DNA of 64,000 nucleotides, taken from Sternotherus odoratus (taxonomy: Eukaryota > Chordata > Testudines > Kinosternidae). The notes below the pieces were generated by a model that searched no databases, was not told where the DNA came from, and saw nothing but the letters and a program-made list of their open reading frames with translations. The stretch covers positions 43,676,133 to 43,740,132 of the forward strand of contig JAVMKO010000005.1 in the NCBI GenBank assembly GCA_032164245.1, written 5' to 3'. Below are positions 55,880 to 64,000 of this stretch, piece after piece; position 1 is the stretch's first letter; every line of letters begins with the position of its first letter. Both the position numbers and the translations under genes were made by a program.

Positions 55880-56238
55880 GGGCTTGTCTTCACTTGAGCC
55901 GGCAGGGATCGATCTTTTGGTGATCGATTTATCGCGTCTCGTTAAGATGCGATAAATCGATCACCAGTGGCTCCCCCGTCGACTCCGGAAGTCCAGCTCC
56001 TGAAGAGGCGCAAGCTGGAGTCGACGGGGGACCGCGCCGCCGACCGCCACCGCCGTGAGGATGGGAGGTAAGTCGGCTGTAGAGACGTCGATTTCAGCTA
56101 CATTATTAACGTAGCTGAAATTGCGTATCTACAGTCGATTTCCCCCCCTAGTGGAGATCAGCCCTTCAGCTATGCTATTTGTGTAGTAGCTGAAGTTGCA
56201 TCTCCTAAGTCGACCCCTCCCTGTAGTGTAGCCTAACC
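55880..56238. mobile_element. Foldback MITE with strong internal hairpins
   Basis: Left GGGCTTGTCTTCACTTGAGC and right GTAGTGTAGCCTAACCC approximate a TIR. Inside are a perfect 14-bp inverted repeat GATCGATTTATCGC/GCGATAAATCGATC with a 13-base loop (55923-55963) and an 11-bp one ATTTCAGCTAC/GTAGCTGAAAT (56092-56122), as well as a GTCGACTCC/GGAGTCGAC pair (55978-56025). The same left end occurs in the element at 62286. Confidence 0.65.
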
Positions 56239-57269
56239 CTTTTTTGTCCAGCTATCTGGAAGGAGAAAGGGATGGACAGAAAGGACAGGAAGTCTTGGGA
56301 AGCAAGTTGTTTTTTTACTATAGTAATTAAAATGTGTATTTTAGATAAGGGTGGTCTTTTGAAAGATTTATTTAAAAAACTATGTTTGAAGATTCAAGCA
56401 TTTAAGGCTAAAGATGATTGTGCATCTACAAATCTATGCAAGGATTTTTCAGAGATGTGATTTTATAATCTTCACCAACCCATTAATTAAATATTTTTAA
56501 AGCAAATTTTAAATTAACGTCCTGTAGACTGAAATGTTCTGAGTAAAAGATAATGCTTTCTGGGCCATACAGTAATGCACAACTGTTTGTCAGTAAAGTC
56601 AGAAACTGACAATATATACCTGGGGGTTAGCAAATGCCTGTTTGCTTAATTACCCCTTGAATGGCTTGTTAACAGTTTCAGTGTTGTGCTAATAGATCTG
56701 TCAGGGTGGAGGCTTTTTCACTTTTAACTACTAGATCCCCTTACCAGGCTGCAGCAGCTGGCAGTGAGAGCCTGCAGGAAGGGTCAGAACAGGGATAGGA
56801 AAGTCAGAAGGGTGGACATTAAGACTCATTGGTGCCCCAAATTTTCAGGTGCCCTAAGCAGCTGCCTAGGCAGAAGAATGGCCCTAGGTGGGGCACTAGA
56901 GCCGGAGCTGGGGCCGGGCACTGTGGGGACAGGGCTGGTGGATTGGCACGCTGGGGGTTGGGGGAACAGGGCTTGTGGGGCGGTGGGGACAGGGCTGGTG
57001 GGGCGGGGCACTGGGGGTGGGGTGGACAGGGCTGGTGGAGTGAGGTGCTTGGGTGGCCCAAGGTGGGAGCTACTTGCCCATGCGTCTTCCCCGCCTGATT
57101 AAGCCCGCAGGGGATTGCTTGACTCACTGCTCTCCCATGCCCTCGGGGTTTCGGGCTGCGACTCTGGGCTTTCCCCACCCCCGCAGTGCCAACCAGTCTC
57201 TGCCCTCCTGGCCCAGCCGATGGGCGAGGCTGCCCTGGCTGCAGGATGGGTCACACCACAGGAGTCCAG

Positions 57270-58009
57270 CATAGGTGCCGACTCCTTGAGTGCTCCATGG
57301 CTGGAGCACCGATGGAGAAAAAATTGTGGGTACTCTACCCTCCCCCCGCTCCACCACATCTCCTCCTCTGCCTCTTCCCTGAGTGTCCCCACTCCTCTGC
57401 CTACCATCCAGAGCTTGCCATTGCCAAACAGCTGTAGCAAGCTATGGGAGGGGGGAGGAGCAGGAATGTGGCATGCTCAGGAGGCCTGGCTCCAGCACTG
57501 GTCTCTCCCTCAGCCCTGTCTTCCATCCCCAGACTCTCTGTCCCCCCTCCCATGCCCTGGGCTATTTAAAACAGCTCAGGGCTCCCACTCGCCACCGGCA
57601 GTGTAGTGGAGCTAAGCGTATTCCTACCCTGCTCACTTCATGTGACTACTGGCCCCTCCCTGTGGCCCCTGGGCTGGGTGGGTCTGTGTCCATCCCAAGC
57701 ACCCCTGCAACCAATAGAAAGCTGAGGACTGCCCTGCCCAGGACCCCCAAGTAAGCACTGCACCTCCCAACCCCTTCCCAGACTCTGAATCAGCTTCCTC
57801 TGCACCCCCTCCTTCACCCAAACTCCCTCCCAGAGTCCAATCTCTCACCAGTCCTGCACCCTAGACCTCCTCCTCCTCCCACCCAAACTCACTTCCAAAG
57901 ACTTAGGCAGGTGGGAGGTGGAATTTGTTGAGGGGGAAAGAGTTTTTGGGGGGGTTGGACTCTGGGCGTTCTGGACACCACCAAAATTTCTACAAACCTG
58001 CCACCCCTG
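57270..58009. mobile_element. hAT MITE, about 740 bp
   Basis: Left CATAGGTGCCGACTCC and right TACAAACCTGCCACCCCTG are the ends of a common reptile hAT as I recall it. Flanks GAGTCCAG and GATTCTAG match 6 of 8. The interior is G/C-rich with no ORF of interest. Confidence 0.6.
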
Positions 58010-59660
58010 ATTCTAGTGGGAGAGAGGTTGAGTGGTGCATTGTAGGAGTGGGCTTGTTGCAGTGGGTCTGGCCTCTTTTTCTGTTAGCCCTGGAGATCTG
58101 GTTTCCTGGGAGGCTCAGGCAGGTTGGCTGGGACAGTGCAGCAACACACTTGTCCTGCTTCGTGGGCATCTCACATGGTGCTGTGTGTGGGTCTGGCTGT
58201 CTGTGTGCCAGTCGTGAGCTGGGAATAGTGCAGGTGCCACCACGCCCACAGCTGTGCAGCCTTCTTGGGCTTGCTGTGAATTCTAATGAATTGGCCTGTA
58301 TCAGGGAATGGCTTCAGTCAGTCTCTTTGTCCCCAGCTTGCTGATGACTGAGGTCTCCTGTACCCCTGAGCGCCACGCCAGAGTTTCCACCACTGCTCCA
58401 GCTAGCAGCATTGCAAGGTTAGGCCAGGAACTGGGAAATCAAGTGAAAAGCTGCCATGGGCACCTGGCAATCTGTGGATAGCAGTGTGATATACTAACTT
58501 GGCATTTCCTTACCAGCCTACACATCTCTAACCAGAACTGGCTGTGCAGGTGCTGAGTGAGAGCTGCATCCGTGTGGGGTGGGCAGAAGGATCACAGGCC
58601 AAGGATGGTGATAAACAGCAAGTGCCAGGCCTGGGAGTATGTGTGGGGGTGGGGGTGGGGGTGGGGAAGAGAAGCAGGAGTGGAGCCTGTCCGCAGAAGG
58701 AGGGAGCAGCTGTAGGCCGAGCAACAGGAGCATAGTGGGTGGTTGGGGGGAGGGGGGGGGGTCAGACTTCTCCTGGCCCTGAGAACTGGTTCCTGTCCCC
58801 CTGAGCAAAGTGTCCCCATTCTCCCCCCCCTTACTCCCCCAGCTCCAGGAAAGCAGCTGCCAACTTGGAGCACAGGGAGAGCCCATTACTGTACCACTAA
58901 GGGCTGCTCTGCGGGCACCAGTGATCGCACACATCTCCCCCAACAGAACTGCTCCAAGGGACGGAGTCCCAGGATAAGCAGCACTTTTTGCTCCTCTAGT
59001 CTTTACCATGGGCTGCCTAGCCCCCACTCCTAGCTGTATTGCTGTGTTTCCATGGCCTCCCCATGCAGTCTGCCTTGGTGCATCTTCTTGGAGCCAGGGC
59101 ACAGTTTGTGATGGCCTTTCCTCAGCCTCGCCACCCTCATGACATCACAGAGGGCAGTTCCTGGTTAGATGACCTCTTGGGTGGAATCTTGTGCTCTACT
59201 TAGCTGGCTGGTGAGGGTTCTGGAGTTGGTCTCATGGACAGTTAGTGGCTGCCACAGCCTTGGTGCATGCAAAGTGGCCTGCCTGTGTAGAGTTCCAACC
59301 GGCTTTGCTCTAAGGATCGCTCCCAGCCACTAAGGAGCAGCCTCTCCAGGGTGGACACAGCAGCTGGTTGCTGGGATCACAGGAAGGAAACATCTCTTGT
59401 GACTTGCCAGGGCCCGTAAGGTGGCAGAGTGCGGGAAGCAGGGCTGATGTTTGGCCTGGACTGCAGGGCTGATCCCCTTGCGATGACTGATGAGCTCAAG
59501 GGTCTGGAACACAACAGTGCACTAGTGTTTCATGCACCACAGGCCAGGTGACAACAGGAGAGGAGTCCATGTTCGTCTTTATTAAGAGAGCTATTTAGAG
59601 AGGTGTGGCAACTACATAGCAGAGAAGAGGAGGGTCAAATGATGTTTAATATACTTAAGC
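58010..59660. other. Unassigned sequence, (GGGGGT)n near 58637
   Basis: No exon or known repeat seen. A GTGGGGGTGGGGGT run lies at 58636-58664 and a G-rich run at 58743-58760. It could include single-copy flank of the locus. Confidence 0.4.
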
Positions 59661-60476
59661 CAGGGGTGGGGAAACTATGACCCATGGGACCGTCCTGCCC
59701 GGCTCTTGAGCTCCCGGCTGGGGAGGGTCTCCCGCCTTCCCCCCTCTCCAGGAGCCTCAGCACGTCATGCCACCAGCACTCTGGGCTGCTGTTCCTGGGC
59801 AGCGCTGCAGTGACATGCTTCACTCTGGTGGGGCCTGAGCTCCTGCCGCTATGAGCGACATGGTAAGGGGATGGGGCTGTGAGTTCCAACAGGCCGCGCG
59901 GCCTCCAGACACACTTCTCTGAGCAGCATGGTAAGGGGGCTGGGCTGGGGGGGGTTGGATTGAGGTAGTCAGGACAGGGAGTGGTTAGATGGGGTAGAGG
60001 TTCTGGGGGAGTGGTCAGGGGACAGGGAACAGATAGGTGTGGCAGTCCCAGGGGTCTGTCAGGAGGTGGGTGGTGGTGGTGGTGGTGGTGGTGGTGGATA
60101 GAAGTTGGGGCAGTCGGGGAAAGGGAGTGGGGGGGTTGGGTAGGGGGTGGAGTCCTCTGGGGAAGTTAGAGTGGGGGGTCTCGGGAGGGTGTGGTAAGGG
60201 GATAAGGAGCAGGGGGGCTTAGATGGGCGGTGGGGTGCTGGGGGGAGTGGTTAGGGGCAGGGGGTCTTGGGAGGGAGCGATTGGGGGACAAGGAGCAGGG
60301 GATAGTTGAAGGGTTGGGGATTCAGAGGAGCCAGTCGGGGGACAGGGAGCGGGGGAGGAGGGTTGGATAGGGGGTGGGGCCAGGCTGTTTGGGGAGGCAC
60401 AGTCTTCCCTACCCGTCCCGTCATACAATTTTGCAACCCCAATGTGGCCCTCAGGCCAAAGGTTAGGCCACACTTG
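59661..60476 (+). mobile_element. hAT MITE, 816 bp, with (TGG)n
   Basis: Starts CAGGGGTGGGGAAAC; the right end GGCCACACTTG has decayed. Flanks ACTTAAGC and CCTTAAAC match 6 of 8. It contains a duplicated GAGC(A/G)(A/G)CATGGTAAGGGG segment and a (TGG)n run at 60066-60098. Long member of the 26493/51127 family. Confidence 0.8.
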
Positions 60477-60999
60477 CCTTAAACAGAACCCACACAATAA
60501 AAACACCTGTCCCCCCCCCTCACCTATATTGGTCTTTGCCACCTTCTACCAGCTGCTTACTGAGTTTAGTTCAGTTGAGGGTGAACCACTAAATGAGGGT
60601 GTGGCCAACCTCTGTTCTGCTGTTCTTTAGTCACACAAGGATAACACCCTTTATTACCGCTGCCCCAATAACAAGGTAATTTGTTAGCCAACACCAGGCA
60701 AAAGTGATAATTTGGGCAAAGCAGCTCCATCATGCTGCACACCTAGGCAGACTGAACATGTCTTGAAGTCCTCTCGATGTCAAGAAAGAACTCATTCAGT
60801 CCCTGTGTACATTTTATTAAAAGTTTTAAGCCTTTCATTTACTGGTTTGTTGCTTAATGAACACAAAGACCATTACATGATGTCAGAAGTGCCGAATGAA
60901 AAAGAGAATTGCAGGAGTTTTGAGGTTAACTCCTGGGTTTTAAACTGAAAGCAGAGGGAACAGGAATATATGGAGCAGCAAACAGAATGAAAGGCTTCT
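60477..60999. other. Unassigned sequence
   Basis: No ORF or repeat recognised between the hAT and the solo LTR at 61005. Confidence 0.4.
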
Positions 61000-61004
61000 G
61001 TATG

Positions 61005-62063
61005 TGTCACATTACTGGAATAATTTGGTACCATATAGATCATTGGGGTACCGAATATTAGGTGAAGGGGGTCATAACAGGTGTCTATGACCATATGTGT
61101 GTATCTATTTTGGAACTGGAGTTATGGATATTGGATAAAAGGTGCCTGTACTTCAAACGTAGGCTTGGCTCCTGGGTGAAATCTCAGACAGGCTGGTGCT
61201 AACTCGAGCCCATTAAAGGGCCATCAACTGCACAATGAACTTTGTCCACTCCCGAGGAGAGGAGCCTCCCCAGGAATGGGACATGCCTGGGCAAAAACTG
61301 AATCATTGAGAGTCTAGTAATTGGACCATGTGGCTGTGAACCTTCAGTTTGCAACCAGACTCTGCATAAAGAGGAGGAGGGTCTTCGCCCACAGGAGGAA
61401 GTCTATAAAGCCTGGAAGAACGTCCTCCATTAGGTCTTCTACCTCCAGCCTGCAGCCTGTCTTGCTTCCAGCTCTGAATGGACTTTGCTACACAGGTGAA
61501 CTCTGGACTAAGGTGCTGACCCATCCCTAAATGGGATGCTTTCTAAAGACTTTGATTTAAACCTGCAGTTATTCTACCTTTGCTGTAAGCCAAAACCAAG
61601 AGATGTGCCATTACTGCCTGTAATTGATTTCTTTTAACCATTCCTAACCCTCACCTATACCTTTTTCCTTGCATAATAAACCTTTAGATTTTAGATTCTA
61701 AAGGATTGGCTACAGCGTGATTTGTGGGAAGATCTGGTTTATATATTGACCTGGGTCTGGGGCCTGATTCTTTGGAATTGGGGAGAACCGTTTTCTTTGT
61801 TTGGGGTATTGGTTTACATAACCATTGGTCCCCAGGACAGGTGGCTGGTGGTGGTGATACTGGGAAGCTGGAGTGTCTTAAGGGGATTGCTTGTGTGACT
61901 TGTGGTTAGTCAGTGGGGCGAAACCAAAGTCTTTTCTGTTTGGCTGGTTTGGTTTACCTTAGTGTGAAGAAACCCCAGCTTTGGGATGTAGTTGCGCCTT
62001 TGGAAGCAATCTGTCCTGATCTGACACTCACAGTTGGATCCCAGCAGGAACAGCACCGTCACA
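61005..62063 (+). mobile_element. Solo LTR (family A), copy 3, 1059 bp, TSD GTATG
   Basis: Begins TGTCACATTACTGG and ends CACCGTCACA with exact TSD GTATG (61000-61004, 62064-62068). It has TCTATAAAG near 61400 and AATAAACC near 61675. This uninterrupted copy preserves the empty site of the family B insertion seen in copy 2. Confidence 0.95.
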
Positions 62064-62285
62064 GTATGTATTTTATGAATACAATGGTAGCTTGATTAGC
62101 TTAAGACAGGAAGAAAGCCAAAATGGATGCCATCTGCAAATGTCAGACAACGTTGCAGAGAACCAGAAAAAATGCCAACATAGATTTGAATTGTATTTAG
62201 CAGTCATAGGGGAAGGGGAGAAAAATGACAAATTGAAATAATCTTCTTGCATGTTGTGGGAGAGAAAGCATTGGAAATTTATAAC

Positions 62286-63150
62286 AACTGTAAGGGCTTG
62301 TTTACACTTTAAATGCTACAGTGGCACAGCTGCTCCACTGCAGCTTCAATTTAGACACCGCGTATACCGGTGGGAGATAGTGTCAGCATAGCTGATCCAC
62401 CTCCCCAAGAACAGTAGCTAGTGTGATACAGCATGGTCAGAGGGTAGCAGGAGAGTGCTAGAGGGGAGCCTTATTCTCTGCAGAGGGAAGAAAGTTTGCT
62501 AGAGGTTGGTTGGAGCACCTGGAGCCAATTAAGGCCTCTGAAACCAATTAGAGCACCTGAAACTAGTCACCTGATTAAAAAAAAAACCTGCTTCAATCAG
62601 ACAAAAGAAGGAGTTGAAGCAGAGTGGATTGGTGTTGGAGCAGAGAGCAGCTTGGAAGGAAGCAGAGAAGAGTGTGGAGAAGTACTGTGGTAGGCTAAGA
62701 AGACGAAGATCCTAGGTAAAGGGACACCTGGCTTGTGCATAGGGAGGGTGGGAAGCCCCACAAGCTGAAGGGCAGGAGAGGAAAGTAGCCCAGGGGAAGG
62801 AATTGCTAGCTCAAGTGGTTTACTGCTATTCCTAGGGCCCCTGGGCTGGGACCTGGAGTAGAGAGTGGGACTGAGTCCCTCCCTTTCCACTCCCCTCCTC
62901 TAGGATACTAGTGGGGCAGTTAATACTCTGTTCAGGGGCAAGAAATGGTGCCCTGAACTCCCCCCCCCCAAAAAAAAAAAGAAGAGAAAGTGTGGGACCC
63001 ATCATAATAGTGCTGACCATTTGCCACACTAGGTTGACAGGAGACTTCTGTTGACCCAGTGCTATCTAAATGGAATTTAAGTTGGTTAACTATGCTGCTC
63101 GTAGTACTGAACAACATAGTTATGCCAATCTCACTTTGTAGTTTAGACCA
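62286..63150. mobile_element. MITE split by a family C LTR
   Basis: Begins GGGCTTGTTTACACTTTAAA and ends TTTAGACCAGGCC, as in the foldback MITE at 55880. The family C LTR sits in the middle (TSD CTAG). Without it the MITE is about 255 bp. Confidence 0.6.
62422..63028 (+). mobile_element. Solo LTR (family C), copy 2, 607 bp, TSD CTAG
   Basis: Begins TGTGATACAGC and ends TTTGCCACA, with exact 4-bp TSD CTAG (62418-62421, 63029-63032). Reverse-complement relative of 10747-11386: shared stretches near GCACCTG..CAATTA, CACCTGGCTTGTGCA, CTGGGACCTGGAGTA and CTGTTCAGGGGCAAGAAA. Confidence 0.85.
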
Positions 63151-63291
63151 GGCCTATGTTGGAAGAAGGTGAAAGCATTAAGTTTAACAAGATACTGACT
63201 AAATCTGAGGAACATTGGATGCCAAAAAAGAATGAGACCTTTGAGAGAGAATAACTTTACATGCATGCAAAAAACTGATGATACCATAGAG

Positions 63292-64000
63292 CAGGGGTCT
63301 CAAACTCAAATGACCACGAGGGCCACATGAGGACTAGTGCATTAACCCGAGGGCCGCATAACTGACACTGACCCTGGCCCCGCCCCTACTCCACCCCTTC
63401 CATGAGGCCCTGCCCCTGCCTCGCCTCTTCCCATGCCTTCCCTGCCCCATTCCAACCCCTTCCCCGAAGTCCCCACCCCAACGCTGCCCCCTCCCTGCCC
63501 CCAGGGGGTGCAGAAAGGATGCAGGATGCAGCAGGGGCTCAGGGCAGGGAGTTGAGGTGCAGGAGTGGAAGGGGGCTCAGGGCAGAGATTTGGTATGTGG
63601 GGTGTAAGAGAGGTGAGGGATGTGGCAGGGGGATGGGTGCAGCAGGTGGGTCAGGGCAGGGGGCTCAGGGCAGGGAGTTGGGGTGCAGGAGGGGTTCTGG
63701 GTACGAGCTCCAGCCTGGCGCCACTTACCTAGAGCGGCTCCGGCCCCATACAGCTCCACTCCAGGAAGCTGCTGCAACCAGTCTCTGCAGCCTGGGGGAG
63801 AGAGGGAGTCACCCGGAGGGTTCCTCTGCATGTGCTGCTTTTGCTTCCTCCAGACAACTCCCACGAAGCTCCCATTGACCGCAGTTCCCTGTTCCCAGCC
63901 AATGGGAGCTGTGGGGGTGCAATGCTTGGAGGGAGGCAAATAGGAGCCCTCTGTCTCCTCCCCCTTCCTTCCCCTCGGAAGGGACAGTGCTGGCAGCCGC
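63292..64000. mobile_element. hAT element, cut by window end
   Basis: Starts CAGGGGTCTCAAACTC, a TIR related to that of 2361-4575, after CCATAGAG (probable TSD, 63284-63291). GGGCCACATGAGG subterminal motif; interior G/C-rich. The right end is outside the window. Confidence 0.7.

Larger units (their letters stand above)
54395..56886. mobile_element. hAT element containing CR1, second hAT and MITE
   Basis: Left end CAGGGCCGTCCTTAGG and right end CCTAGGCAGAAGAATGGCCC(TA) form an imperfect TIR. The flanks GGTGGGGG (54387-54394) and GGTGGGGC (56887-56894) match at 7 of 8 positions. Between them lie a CR1, a hAT inside the CR1, and a foldback MITE. Own core sequence is at 54395-54567 and 56239-56886. 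Confidence 0.65.

Overview
This is a vertebrate chromosome segment, most likely from a cryptodiran turtle. The basis is a tRNA-derived Cry-type SINE, CR1 LINEs ending in the ATTCTATG microsatellite, CpG-bearing GC-rich sequence and split genes with GT/AG introns. The window holds one intact host gene set in a dense, deeply nested field of transposable elements. I had no database access, so all family names come from motifs and memory.

Host gene. APEH (acylaminoacyl-peptide hydrolase) runs on the minus strand from its ATG at 54112 to its stop at 22985. It has 22 coding exons, every one with consensus splice sites and compatible phase, and encodes 719 residues. The serine-hydrolase triad (Ser574, Asp662, His694) is intact. 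A poly(A) signal lies at 22928-22933. The gene is spread over 31 kb mainly because intron 20 (23668-38736, 15 kb) and intron 3 (47144-52457) are filled with transposons. A GC-rich promoter lies at 54113-54394, and a hAT insertion starts right behind it.

Left flank (1-22900). From 1 to about 7810 there is a minus-strand Ty3/gypsy-type element with Gmr1-like domain order (gag, protease, integrase, then reverse transcriptase) and a SCAN-like Gag segment. It is broken by at least four later insertions whose target-site duplications (TSDs) are still exact: a hAT carrying three minisatellites, and LTRs of several families. Solo LTRs nested in LTRs follow to 11.4 kb, then a minus-strand CR1 (12.5-14.5 kb). 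A 118-bp satellite follows whose orientation flips near 15905. A plus-strand CR1 (17.0-21.2 kb) is itself split by a solo LTR and a hAT with a long transposase ORF.

Intron 20 of APEH contains two inverted copies of one LTR family and a hAT that has captured what looks like the first coding exon of a conventional protein kinase C gene. It also holds further hAT elements, including a GTF2IRD2-like transposase, an old CR1, degenerate ERV segments, and the SINE. Intron 3 contains a Penelope-like element, an old CR1/L3-like LINE, a Tigger-like MITE and a hAT MITE.

Right flank (54.4-64 kb) is again nested hAT, CR1 and MITE material plus two more solo LTRs. I found no second host gene that I can support.
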